Positions 22,301 to 32,599 of a DNA stretch of 41,601 nt are shown one piece after another; position 1 is the stretch's first letter, and each line of letters opens with the position of its first letter. The DNA comes from Hypsibius dujardini (Eukaryota > Tardigrada > Eutardigrada > Parachela > Hypsibiidae). The notes below the pieces were generated by a model, which saw only the letters and a program-made list of their open reading frames with translations, searched no databases and was not told where the DNA came from. The translations under genes were made by a program, and so were the position numbers. The DNA lies in contig LRSR01007791.1 of NCBI GenBank assembly GCA_001579985.1, forward strand, positions 1-41,601, read 5' to 3'.

Positions 22301-25300
22301 TCGGAACAGGTCATCAGCAGCTTGCACAGGCACTCCAGTTTCTCCTCGTCGGCATCGCCGAAATCGGATCTCTTGGGCAATAGTTCTTGAAAGAATGCGA
22401 GAATGACCTTGTCCGTAAGCATCTTAATCGGTACAGCTCGGAAATGAAGCTACAGTAAAAAACAAAGACATCGGTAGGTTAACAATGTACGAATGCAAGA
22501 CACACTGTCTTGTGCATCAGTCAAGTCACACAGATCATTTTAAACAGATAGACAAACAGTCAGAAAAAGACACAGACCACGCAGGTAGGCAAGCCGACAG
22601 AGATAAGAGACTAGTAAACAGACAGACAGACAGAAGATAGACAGGCGTCTGCCTGTCTATTTTCTGTCTGTTTATTTTCTATATTTATTTAGATAGACTG
22701 AGCCAAAACACGGCAGACGGACAAGCAATAGTTAAGCATAGGACCTCACCGGATACTTCCAAGGTAACGTCTCATCGCCTTAACGTTTTTCTCCTGAGCC
22801 TCTGCCGCAGAAATCTTCACAAACTCCTCATCAGCCTTCTGCAACTGCGATTGCTTCGCGGACTTTTCGAAGTAGTCCTGTACACGATGCAGGAGTACCA
22901 CCCGGAATTTGACCACTCTCCCGCTCCCGTCCGGTTTCGTCTCGAGGTCCATCAGCTTCCGGCATAGTTTGGCGTAGATTTCCGGGTCATTCAATTCATC
23001 GAGCGCCTAGCAAAAATAGCAGTTAAAAATCATCTAATCAAGCCATATTTCATCAATTTTTGGCCTAAATTAAACGCCGCATTAAATTAAAACTAATAAT
23101 TACTCATTAAAACAAATATTTGAGTGGCCTCTAATAATATCAAAATTCCAAAAATCTTATTTCAAGTCAAATTGAATAACCCTTATCGAATGCACCTTAT
23201 CATACATAAAACGAACAGGGCGCACTGACCTGATCGAAAATCGCCTCTACCGCGCCAAACAGCAGCTCCGGTGTCTCCGTGAGTTTCTTCAGCAACTCAT
23301 TAGACAGTTTTTCGTAATTGGTGGGCGTAATCTTGTTCAGTAGCCCGCGAACTGTCGTTTTGACTCTATACTGTCTGACTCCCGACACGCATCCCAGATT
23401 GTCCGTGTCGCCGTCCGTGTCCTCTCCACTTGACAGATCGTCCAAGCTGCTCACGAAGTCCAAGTCCAACAGATCCTGGCGCGTCTGATGAGACAAGCCG
23501 GATTCAGTCTTCTTCAGGAGCCACTGGCGGAGTATATCGCGGTAATGGGGAGGATCACTGCCGTTAGCGAATAACGAAGAGAGGAGCGCCACCGGAAACA
23601 GTCGTTTCGCGACGAGTGGGCCCAAAAGGTCCACAATGAACTCGGGATACAACAGACGCATCTTGATCTGTTGGGCGAAACTGCAAGAGAATGTTGAAAA
23701 TCAGGATGGGCAAACGTGCAAATAAACATAAAGTGAGACATACAGAGACAGGCAGGCAGGCAACCAAGCAGGCAGGCAGGATTCCTGGACAGGCAGACAG
23801 GCACCCAAGCAGGCAGACAAGCAGGCAGGCAGGCAGGCAGGCAGACTGACACCATAGGCAGACACAAGCATACAGACTGACAGTTAGAGTTAGACCGACA
23901 CAGATAAACACAGGCAGACATAGACAAGACAGACAGATACAAACAGAGAAGCAAAGTGGCAAGCAGGAAGTCGAAAAAGCAATACTATTCTTTCAAACAA
24001 TGATTTAGGACAGAAAAAAAGAGGAACTGACAAACCTTGCGTTCAATATCTCAACGGACAGTCGGCCTTCCTTCACTAAGCTCACAAGTAGGATGATGAT
24101 CGCAATTCGTTCCCATTCGCCCGCTTCAATGTACCTGTCGAACAGGGCCGCAATCACCCGACGCTTCTCACAGTCCTCCATATAAGCTACTTCAGCTCCT
24201 CCGAAACGAGCCACCGTCTCCTGAAACAATAACAACAACTCCTTCATTTCAGTTCAGTTGAGAAAACAAACGTATCATTATTATGAATAAGAAAAACAAA
24301 ATATTATTATATGTATTGATAGAAACGATTATTTAAACATAAAAGGATTGAAACTAACCTGTTCGTGACCACGCTTGGCGAATTTGACTTGATTAACCAT
24401 TCGTCGTATCAGTTCGGCAATCTCATTAACATCGATGGCCGTACAAATTTCGAAGCGTTTACCGGGATTGTCGCAGTAGAAGCAGTTGGGATGGTCGAAA
24501 TCGGAGACACCGAGCCGGCCGAGTGCAACCGCCTCCTCCACATGCAGATAGGGGCGCAAAAACTCCTGCCAGGTGACGGACTTCTCCAGCAGGGTACGGT
24601 CTCCTACCATGATGACACCACTTTTGGCTCGCGTCAAGGCAACGTTCAGGCGGCGCTTGTCAGCCAGGAAGCCCATGGAGACATTATTCGAGTCGCCCGC
24701 GCGGACACAGGAGAGGATGATGAATTCCTTCTCCCGGCCCTGGAAGGCGTCCACGCTATCAATCATCAGATCCTGCAACAAAAGTGAGCGATAAGTTGAG
24801 AAAGAGGCACGCCAAACACAAGAACCATGGGTATAAAACTAGATGACTACAAACAGACGAGAGGCAAATAGAACGATATACAGATAGCCAAACAGGGGGA
24901 CAGATATACAAACAGACAGATAGATATAGAGACAGGCAGAGGCAGGCAGACAGACAGACAGATATAGAGACAGATAGGCACACCGACGGCCAGGCAGTCA
25001 ACAGCCAGGCAAGCAAGCAGGCAGACAGACCGAAAAGAATAACTGGAAGGCAAACAGGGAAGCAGACAGGCAGACAGGTAGATGTACCTTTCGTGCAGAG
25101 TTCGGAATGCATAAGTGGGTATCGATGGTCTTGCCGAGGATGGCTTTCTGACCGTTGTAAAATGTGATAACGCCAATGTCCGTCGGTTTCACCTCGCGAT
25201 GGAGTAGGTTCATTAAGATCAATGTTACAACCATGGCTTCGCGGCCGTTGACGCTTGATGCTCCATCCACGGCCATTTCGTGGAAAGCGGCAATGTCAAT

Positions 25301-25494
25301 CATCACGAGCGGACTGAACCTGGGCTGCAAGTGAATGAATTGGAGAGCATCTCCGGGTCGTTCCCGCTCCTCTGAAATACACAGACAATGAGCACAGAGG
25401 GGAGTTCAGTCGAGCGGGCTGACACATGCAGACAGAGGGCTGCATGCATGCATGACTGACAGAGGGCTGAAGAAAGCCTTTTAGACAGACACTG

Positions 25495-25529
<35 letters not shown>

Positions 25530-28500
25530 GAGACAGAGAGACAGACAGATAAACAGACAGACAGACAGATGAACTAGGCAGGCAGGCGACAGTTAGACTG
25601 AGAACCAGATATGTTTGCAAATTCTATCAAACAACGAAGGATACCTGAAACTCCATCTCCGGTCTTCAGCATTCCTTCATAGATCACTCGAGACGCCGGT
25701 TCACAGATGGTTCCATGCATGCGGAACTGCGTATCCAACATGACGCTTGGCACATTACGTAAACGAATCAGTCGCTCGAACAGGGAGGAGCCTAAATTGG
25801 TATTTTCGAGTTCGCGAAACCGACTGGTCACTCCAAGCTGTTTGTGATCACCAATGAGAACAACCTTCCCACCGTTCTGTGGCAGGAGCGTAATGGGGAT
25901 CAAGGCGTCCGCTTCGGTTGCTTGAGTGGCCTCGTCGATAATGACAGCGCTGGAGGAAGCATTGAAGGGCCAGCCAAACATTGCCCGTGATGCTGCAGAC
26001 TAAAGAAAAAAACGTGAAAGAACCCTTAGCGGGTGAGATAAAACTGATTCGCTCAATGAATAAGAACGAGCCACATCTAAGAACTAGAGACAAACGGAGA
26101 GGCAGCCGAACAATAACATAGAAATAGTAGACCACAGACAGACACGAAGAACCATAAGCAGACAGACAAACGGAAGGAACACAAACGGACTAACAGTCGA
26201 CAGGAACGTCAACAGACAGACAGACAGTCAGTAGTAGTCAGTCAGTCGTCAGTCAGTAGTCAGTCAGCTAGTTGTTCAGGTAGACAGAGAGCACATAGAC
26301 AGACAGGCAGACACATAGACAAACAGAAAGACGGTCGTTCAAACAAACAGACAGAACATAGAAAGACAGCAGAGACAAACAACAACACAAACAAGCAAAC
26401 TGATAGGCAAAGAGGAAGGCAGACAGGCCAGAACATAAACAGACAGACAGACAGATGGACGAGATACACATAAAAAGACATAGAAGGCTTTGATGCTCAC
26501 ATTGCAGGTGATACAGACAACTTGGCATTTGTCGAGGATGGTTTTCGTTTCGCGGTCGATGGTCGCACGATCTGTGGTGTTTTCGTAGTCTTTCCCCAAT
26601 AACTGCTCCAACTTCCAGGTCAGAGACAGTCCTTTCAGCTCTTCAGACAGCAAATTAACGTCGATCCGACTGGAATGGATACGCAAGACGAAAATACCAG
26701 AACGGGCAAGCTGTACGGCAAGATGATCGGTCGGGTCGTTACTCGGTGCAGAACACAAGATACGAGTGTCACGATCACTAGCGAGCATATTGTAGATCAT
26801 AGCGACGATAGTGTGAGTCTTTCCAGTGCCCGGTGGGCCCTGCAAACAACAATTCAACTGGAAGTCGCCCTTTTGGTGTATGACTGCCTGTCTGTCTCTG
26901 TCTGCCTGCCTGTCCGCCGGTCTGTCTGTGTGTCTGTCTCCTGCCCGTCTGTCCATTTGTCTGTCTGTCTGTCCGTTTCTCTTTGCATATCTGGCTGTCT
27001 GTCAACTTGTATGTCTATTGTTTAAATTTTTACCTGGATAAGGGAGAAGGGATTCTTTAAAGCCGTTCGCACAGCCAGTTCCTGGCTGGGATTCAGTTTC
27101 CTGTCCGGCACATTTACCAAGGGTTTCTTGTCTGAGTCATCTTTCGTATTCTCTTGCTCCTCCGGTTTCAACCCCAACACCACATTTTGCGTGAGCGGGC
27201 TGATCCGATCGAAACGTTCCAGAGCAGTCAGCTGACGGTAGTGGACGGTATCCTGAAAGGCCACTTCCACACTGAGCGGGCTGTCATCCACGTCGATGCG
27301 GCGTGTTTTGCTGGGAATCTGGACGCGGATTAGGGCCGCACCGCGTTTCAGTTCCTTGTTGAACTTGATCGTCGCTTCTTGGCCGTCTGGGTGACAGTTC
27401 TGCTTAGTGCGGACGAGGACGCGCTGGCCAATGGTGAGAACGTTTTTGTGAGTCTGCGAACAGGTCTTAAACTCGAACCATTTTGGGGTCCTGTCGGTGT
27501 CGCGAGCAGTGATGGTGATGTTCTCCAGGATGGGTATAGTGCGGGTTTCCATTTCGGTCAAGTCGCGTTCAAGGGACACCAGATCATGAAAATGTTCGAT
27601 GTAGTCGTCCGTGTTGTTGAAAGTTTCCAGTACTTCTTGGCTAGGTTCAAATGTCTGAGAAGTAGAAGACCGAAGTCAATTGGCTGTCTTCTTTGTATGA
27701 CTGTCTATCTATATGTCTGTATGCATGCATGCATGTATGTATATCTGTATGTCTGTATGCATGTCTGTCTATCTGCATGTCTGTCTGTCTGCGTGTCAGG
27801 ATAAATGACTCTTAGTGTTTTTGTCTGTCTGCCTGCCCGTATCACTGGCACGACTGCAAATTTCAACTCGCCTCCCCTGGAACCTGTATGCCGTTCGCCT
27901 GCAGCAGCCACTTCCGTTCCTTATCCGCAATATCTTTCGCCGAGATCCTGCGGCACCGCCCTGGCACAGCGACCAACTCCTCCCTGATACACTTCAGCGC
28001 GGGATTATGACAGTCCACCAGGATCAACCAGTCGGAACTGCCGAACTTCTTCATCTGAATCGCGCAGGGACGACAGAGACAACAGGCCAGGAGCGACTTG
28101 TCCGGATCCACGACAGTGCCCATGTCGAAGCAGTTGGTCTCATCACAATCGGGACCGGTGCAGCGGATGGCCGTCAATTGATCGCTCGTATCGTACACCG
28201 CAATGCTTCGGTGGTGTTTCGATGCTCGGAGGTGGATAATAATATGGCTAAAAAGGAGGGTGGATAAAAAAATCGGTAGATTAGAATATAATGCCTGCCA
28301 AAAGTATTTAGAATTTGGGTCGAGTCTACCTTTCCTTTTGGGTACCATTGCGGGTTTTAGTTTCGGACGTGCCGTTACAGAACCATTTGTTGCAATCCAT
28401 GCATTTCACCATGGTGGCTGACTCGTCCTGACCGCAATAACTGTAAAAACAACAGCTGGTAAACTATAAAATTCACGCACGGGGTTAAATCAAATCTTTG

Positions 28501-29338
28501 TCCACATAGGTGTTATTCCTTGTTCATCTGGCCATTTAGCTACTGGTCGGCCGGTCGGTCTGCCTCCTTGTCTGTCTGTCTGCTCTGTCTGTCTGTCTGC
28601 TGTCTGCCTGTGTCTGTCTGCTCTGCCTGCCTGCTCGTGCCTGTTTGTCTGCCTGTCTGTCTACTGTCTGTCTACCTGCAACACGAGTCCGGTCCGTTCC
28701 GTTTCTTTGCCGTTGTCTTCACCATGAAGTTTGGCTGACTTCCCACTGAGTGGCAGTCTGATTCGATCTTTGAGCCATCGTGACCTGAAACCACTCCAAG
28801 CTGCTGTTGCTCTTGGAACTGAGAAAAACACCAAACAAATCTGTCAACATTGTTATTTTGTGAAGAGACACTTCCCTCCCCGGGTGATCAGTCGGGCGCA
28901 ATCAGCGATTGGTTGGTTATCGTGCTAGATAGATAAACTCAAAGGTTGATGGATCGATTGATTGGTTTGTAGAGTTTGAGTTTCAGATTATTTTATTATT
29001 TAAAAGGGAATGAAAGGGTTGATTGATAGATTGCGTGAATTATTCCGAAACTGTTCAACCAATCAACGCCTGATTTTACTTACAACTTCCCTTACCCTCG
29101 TTCCGTGAGTGGCAGTCTGATTCATTGGAAATGCCGATTGTACTCGCTGCTTGATCGAGGCCTCCGAGAACTGTGGCGCACTTCCCTCAAGCGCGAGCAG
29201 TGCACTGCGCGTGTATCTTGATGGCATCTGAGCACTAGAAGCAGCACTCAAGCGGGACCATTCCGCGTCCTCCTGCTTCGCACTGCTACTGCTGCTCGCT
29301 GTCGAGGTGGTCGCGTTGAAAACCAAGCCCCCATCCAT
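19374..29338 (-). CDS. UPF1-like helicase fused to MA3-MIF4G (eIF4G-like)
   Basis: Seventeen minus-strand exons give about 1,708 residues: 29338-29096, 28784-28723, 28440-28330, 28247-27872, 27654-27034, 26839-26501, 25999-25645, 25371-25088, 24772-24359, 24220-24036, 23680-23230, 23006-22750, 22449-22276, 21934-21494, 20840-20466, 20199-20148, 19759-19374. Domains in order are: Ser-rich N-terminus; UPF1 Cys/His-rich domain (about 100-225); SF1 helicase (Walker A GPPGTGKT at 472-479, DEAT at about 606, GDHKQLG, DSVDAFQGRE, LNVALTRAKSG); MA3-like (about 936-1060); MIF4G (about 1095-1345); an FDRSKLL eIF4E-motif-like site at about 1518; and a Q/P-rich tail. Every junction is in phase except one missing base in the exon at 22449-22276. 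Exon 4 may instead end at 27884. I infer an RNA helicase tied to the translation machinery. The alternative is two genes split near 24240-24330. Domains are confident; the fusion itself is about 0.6. Confidence 0.68.
20201..20450. repeat. Duplicated intron segment, copy 1
   Basis: About 250 bases, from the TTTTGCA acceptor region of exon 16 back into its intron, are closely similar to 20841-21090. Shared landmarks include ACTGCACTGCAGTGCCTG, AGTAAGGAAGTAGTCACCAC and GGACAAACAGTCAATCAAAT. It lies directly against the exon at 20199-20148. Confidence 0.85.
20841..21090. repeat. Duplicated intron segment, copy 2
   Basis: This is the second copy of the 250-base intron segment, directly against the exon at 20840-20466. 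Because both copies include the splice acceptor, a duplication of an intron-exon border is the simplest origin. Confidence 0.85.
22418..22430 (-). other. Apparent 1-base frameshift in the MIF4G exon
   Basis: The exon at 22449-22276 opens in the correct phase with FISELYRL but continues as MIF4G sequence (KMLTDKVILAFFQELL) only in another frame. The exon is one base short of the length its neighbours need. The shift falls at CGATTAAGATG on the minus strand, where one extra A would restore continuity. It may be a sequencing or assembly slip in a short A run, or a genuine mutation. Confidence 0.65.
22615..22674. repeat. Hairpin where ACAG switches to CTGT
   Basis: TAAACAGACAGACAGACAGA and AGATAGACAGGC run into GCCTGTCTATTTTCTGTCTG and TTTA, a near-perfect inverted repeat of about 24-32 bases with a two-base loop, inside an intron of the helicase/eIF4G gene. 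It is the one place where I saw the tetranucleotide array reverse polarity within a single block. Confidence 0.75.
23735..23950. repeat. CAGG/CAGA array in helicase/eIF4G intron
   Basis: Degenerate CAGGCAGG and CAGACA units fill the intron between exons 24220-24036 and 23680-23230. On the sense strand this is CTGT/CTGC. Cys-Leu ORFs here are artefacts. Confidence 0.8.
24840..25082. repeat. ACAG array in helicase intron
   Basis: CAGACAGA/CAGGCA units lie in the intron between the exons at 25371-25088 and 24772-24359. Confidence 0.8.
26100..26480. repeat. ACAG and CAGT array in helicase intron
   Basis: CAGACA units with a CAGTCAGTAGTCAGTCAGTC sub-block occupy the intron between the exons at 26839-26501 and 25999-25645. 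Confidence 0.8.
27690..27840. repeat. CTGT/ATGC array in helicase intron
   Basis: CTGTATGT and ATGCATGC units followed by CTGT lie between the exons at 28247-27872 and 27654-27034. Here the plus strand carries CTGT, the opposite polarity to neighbouring introns of the same gene. Confidence 0.8.
28550..28680. repeat. CTGT/CTGC array in helicase intron 2
   Basis: CTGTCTGCTCTGTCTGTCTG and similar units lie between exons 28784-28723 and 28440-28330. Confidence 0.8.
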
Positions 29339-29922
29339 GCCTTTCACCGTTTTATCCAAGGTATTTTTCAGGGTCTAAACACACCTGTTAGGAAGAGGAC
29401 GCAAAAGGCAGTCAGTCTCAGTTTCAAGTTCACCTTATCCTTACAGTGGCGTATTGAGGGTTCGCCCGGCGCCCGTCAAATTGGAATGAGGGGTGCGGGC
29501 AGTGCCCTTGAACCCCTAACCAGATTTACCAACCATTCCCCGCCCTCATTCACCTTCTATTAAGCCTCAATGCGCCGCTCAAAGGGCACGACGGAAATCA
29601 TTTTTTCCAGACAACAAATGCCAATCTTTACTCGGGACTTTAGTTGAACAGTCTGAATTGCTGAGTGATTCACAAAGAATCCCCCTAGAAGTTTCGATTT
29701 CCTTTGCCTAAGATGATAACTCAGTCTACTCTAGAGCAGTCTACACTGCTTTGGAAGGCGTCACTCACCGCACTCTTTCTCTTTCACTCCACGGCTTCCA
29801 CACACGTACGGCAGACAGGGATCTTTCAGAATGCAAAATACTGCTAAAAGGAGACCTCGGGGGCAAAAACAGTGCTAGCAAAAGCAACACAAACCGAGGA
29901 AAGGAAGCTTGGGAGCCCGCCC

Positions 29923-30260
29923 GTGAAGGTCAACGACGGCAGCAGAAGTGAAGCCAGTCTCGATGCTCGAAGCAAAACGCGAAAAGCAAAAAGAAGCGCA
30001 CGGCAGAATTATGCACACTACGGCAGTGCGACTGCCTGTGAAACAACCGAAGCCACCCCAATGGATTCTTTCAAACGTGAGTCGGTTGTGAAGATCAACG
30101 GCAGCAGCAGGGTGAAGCTGGCTTCACAAAAAGCAAAAAGCGAAAAAGAAGCAAAAGGCAAAATCACGCGCACTGTGACAGCGCGACTGCCTGGGAAGCA
30201 GCCGAAGCCGACAAAGAGGCCGGTATCACCCCAATGGATTCTTTCACACGTGAGTCGGTC
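29923..30260. repeat. Diverged tandem duplication, about 165-bp period
   Basis: Copy A starts at GTGAAGGTCAACGACGGC (29923) and copy B at GTGAAGATCAACGGCAGC (30088). Both contain AGCAAAAAG-like runs, a GCGACTGCCTG stretch, and end in CCAATGGATTCTTTCA followed by ACGTGAGTCGGT. The ends look like splice donors (ACGTGAGT). The plus strand is open across both copies from 29872 to 30291, with a Lys/Arg/Ser-rich translation I do not recognise. Confidence 0.7.
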
Positions 30261-30655
30261 GTTCGGTTGTAGTTACTTCGTACTGTGGTAGGTTCTCGCT
30301 AAAAATCCTGACGGGATCTGGGGGGAAGAAAAAGGTCTTGCACTTGAAAATGGTTGCTTTGTACTGCTTTTATTGCCGATTGGGGAGAAATTTTAAGCAG
30401 GCATGATGTCATTCGTAACAGTACAAAGACATTTGAGGAGCCACGGAGGCTGTGCACAGTGAGGTGGTGAAGGTCGGAGTTACAGAGGAGCCCGCAACTG
30501 TAACTGCTCGTATCGCAGAGTGTGGAGGAGGTGGGAAGTGTGTGTTGGCCGTGATTCACGCGCCAAATGAACCAATGCGGCGTCAACACACACGCACACA
30601 AACAGAGAGACAGACAGACAGACAGGGCAAAGATTCCAGCAGTGTATTTTATGAC

Positions 30656-30872
30656 CTGCGTCTCGTACAGCCTGCAGAGTGGTTCAAGAGTCCGTTTTCG
30701 GTTTTCCATCTGCATATACAGATGCTGTACCTGCAGAGTTAGTACACGGGCTCTCTCCAGCAGCTGATGGTGAATCAGCTGGAACTTGCGGATGCCTGTA
30801 CGAGACTGGGCAGCAAGCCACACGTGAGCGACTTTGAAGTGTTTCTGGAAACGTCTGGAACTTCCGCCGCGC
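30656..30872 (-). CDS. Possible orphan exon, product unrecognised
   Basis: The minus strand here reads through a helical, coiled-coil-like segment (FKVAHVWLAAQSRTGIRKFQ, QLIHHQLLERARVLTLQVQH, then NRKRTLEPLCRLYETQ) up to a CAG|GTCATA donor at 30655. A CTGT-rich intron follows; a short closing exon ending RAPL-stop near 30486 is phase-compatible. The upstream limit is uncertain, a second frame is also open over most of it, and no partner exon was found upstream. I do not recognise the family; it could be a real small gene or chance. Confidence 0.28.
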
Positions 30873-30974
30873 AGTGGCGTGATTATCAAGGTCTAGGACC
30901 GCTCCTTCTCGATTGATAATGTGGGGTACAGTATTGGGGTGCTCAAGTATTACTTAAGCAAGGGCTTAGGCTAC

Positions 30975-31040
30975 AAGACAGACAGACAGACAGACAGAAA
31001 ACAGACAGACAGGCAGGCAGGCAGGCAGGCAGGCAGACAG

Positions 31041-31081
<41 letters not shown>

Positions 31082-31083
31082 TA
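30975..31083. repeat. Nearly pure ACAG/GCAG array
   Basis: CAGA and CAGG units in almost perfect 4-base register, outside any supported gene, are among the cleanest arrays in the window. Confidence 0.9.
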
Positions 31084-32599
31084 GACGGACTGGATGCAAA
31101 GACGCATACTTGTTGGGGGGTGTGGTTACTTACATAATGCTTTAACGCTCCCCTACAGTATATAGCTTTATATTATATATATAATGATATTAATCTGAAG
31201 TTCACCCCTTAATGCGGCAGCAATCTGTATTCTAATGACCTCATAAATTTTGCCTCTCGCTTTCTTGGTTTATGTAAACTGCGCTCTAATCGCATTGTTA
31301 AGACAATCTCCAATTAGACGAGCTCGGGGAATATTTTATTACTGCAATCTCAGACAGAACAGTATTATGTGATTAAAAAGTTGAAGGTGCGGCATGCGAA
31401 CGGGTTATCTTATTCTTCGGTACAGTCGACCGACAAACCGTGCACTCGGACGAGGATAGTGTCTTGTCAATTTGTCAACAGGTGACATGACCTCGTCACA
31501 TATTGAGAAATACATGTTTCCGCAGTTCCTTTCAGCATTTGCAGGCTGGGGAAGGCGACTCGAGGATGAGGAACTCCAATCAACAGAATCGATCAATCAA
31601 CGCATCAGTTTGTGCGGGCCCGAACACACCGTTGATATTCAGGTCGAGCCGGTTATTGCAGTTCAAAGAAAGGGAACGGGCCATAACTTTGGAAGTTCAT
31701 GTCATTTGGTTGTCAGATATGGAAGGATTGCAGCAGTTTAACATAGCGACCGCAGCGGATCGCGGTGGTCTTTTTCTTTTGTATATTTTGGTGCATGTAC
31801 CACGTGTGCGCACCCGTCATTTTATGTTTGCGCTTTGCACACAGTTAAATAAGATGCGCAGTGCGCATGCTGCACAGACGCACTTTAAACAAACAGAAGC
31901 ACAATTCGTAAATTTCTTCGGAAAAGTTGCTGGTTTTTGTACATTTTACGACCACTGGTCAAGCTAATATATATTTACTCCTACGAGATTTGATTATATA
32001 TTTCTATGACATTCTTATTTGTGGAGGGAAAAACAGAGGGAAAATATATTTGCAACTCTTCCACTCGTCCGCGTCGGCGACGGCGAAATCCCATTTTTTA
32101 CCTCCTTTTTTTATCTGCTTTTTGTTCATGCTTATCATTAATGCGGAGAGTTGTTACCGACGGAGTCAATCCTAAAAATTTCCGAGCTTGTATTCATACA
32201 GGGACAGGTGAGAAAATTCAGATTTGTTCGCCTGGCCAGGCGATGTGCTAATCGATCAATCAATCGCATGAGTTTGCAATGCATCTCAAGCTATTCAATC
32301 GCGCAATCAATCAAGAGGTTCCCTAGCTGAACTAATTCAAATGAACTGACGTTTTGTCTTCCTGTTTTTCGTTCTCACTGCTCATTTTTTCCAGTTTTTA
32401 TGCTTGCTATGAAAACATTGAGACATTTTGAGAGTATTTTTGGCTGTCATTTAGCAAAGCCACTAATACGTTTGCTAGTACTTTCATACGTTTTATTGCA
32501 GACTTTTAATTTGCTGATGTAAATCAATCAATCAACGCTAAAACACTGCTGTGATTGTGATTTCTTTAAACAATCAGTGAATCAAGCACAAGCATTTCC

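Larger units (their letters stand above)
20466..24220 (-). other. eIF4G-like module: MA3-like, MIF4G, eIF4E-like motif
   Basis: Exons at 24220-24036 and 23680-23230 encode an MA3-like helical repeat (LFDRYIEAGEWERIAIIILL, then LLVSLVKEGRLS and a VDLLGPLVAKRLFPVALLSS ending). The rest of 23680-23230 and the exons to 21494 encode MIF4G: RGLLNKITPTNYEKLSNELL, YLGSIRFISELYRL, EKLECLCKLLMTCSE, SSRIRFLMQDTIDLRKNNYV and TLQEIHEEKRLEE, each with a clear eIF4G counterpart. The exon at 20840-20466 holds LVFDRSKLLELERSF, which resembles the Y-x4-L-L eIF4E-binding site with Phe in place of Tyr. The order is the reverse of vertebrate eIF4G. MIF4G identity is strong, MA3 moderate, and the eIF4E motif weak. 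Confidence 0.72.
24359..29338 (-). other. UPF1-family helicase module
   Basis: This is the N-terminal 935 residues of the gene above. The Cys/His domain begins YCGQDESATMVKCMDCNKWF and continues with SHIIIHLRASKHH, matching the UPF1 zinc-binding order, with further cysteines in RCTGPDCDETNCFD and ACCLCRPC. Helicase motifs I, Ia (APSN), II (DEAT), III, IV (ITFYNGQ), V and VI are intact, so ATPase activity is plausible. Differences from textbook UPF1 are GDHKQLGVTS where GDHCQLGPVV is usual, and an extra region with a CFYCDNP pair after motif VI. It could be a diverged paralogue rather than the canonical UPF1. If the donor at 24358 is not used, translation stops 9 codons later, at 24331-24329. 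Confidence 0.85.
29339..32599. other. Gene-poor spacer between helicase and orphan gene
   Basis: Apart from the tandem duplication and possible exon listed separately, this stretch holds a likely promoter/5' UTR for the minus-strand helicase gene next to 29338 (an acceptor-like GTTTAG at about 29382-29377 suggests an upstream exon), a pure ACAG array at about 30975-31082, AT dinucleotides at about 31165-31190, and ATCAATCAATC motifs at about 31590, 32250, 32300 and 32520. ORFs at 31472-31967 lack recognisable features. Confidence 0.4.

Noticed and set aside
24245-24247. ATG at 24247 as the confident start of a separate eIF4G-like gene
   Set aside because: The codons after it form a typical pyrimidine-rich acceptor ending TTTCAG, and the exon beyond is in phase with the helicase exon; kept as the main alternative rather than the primary model.
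31472-31967. Plus-strand ORFs as a protein-coding gene
   Set aside because: No recognisable motif, no phase-compatible partner exons, and simple ATCAATCAAC repeats inside the frame.
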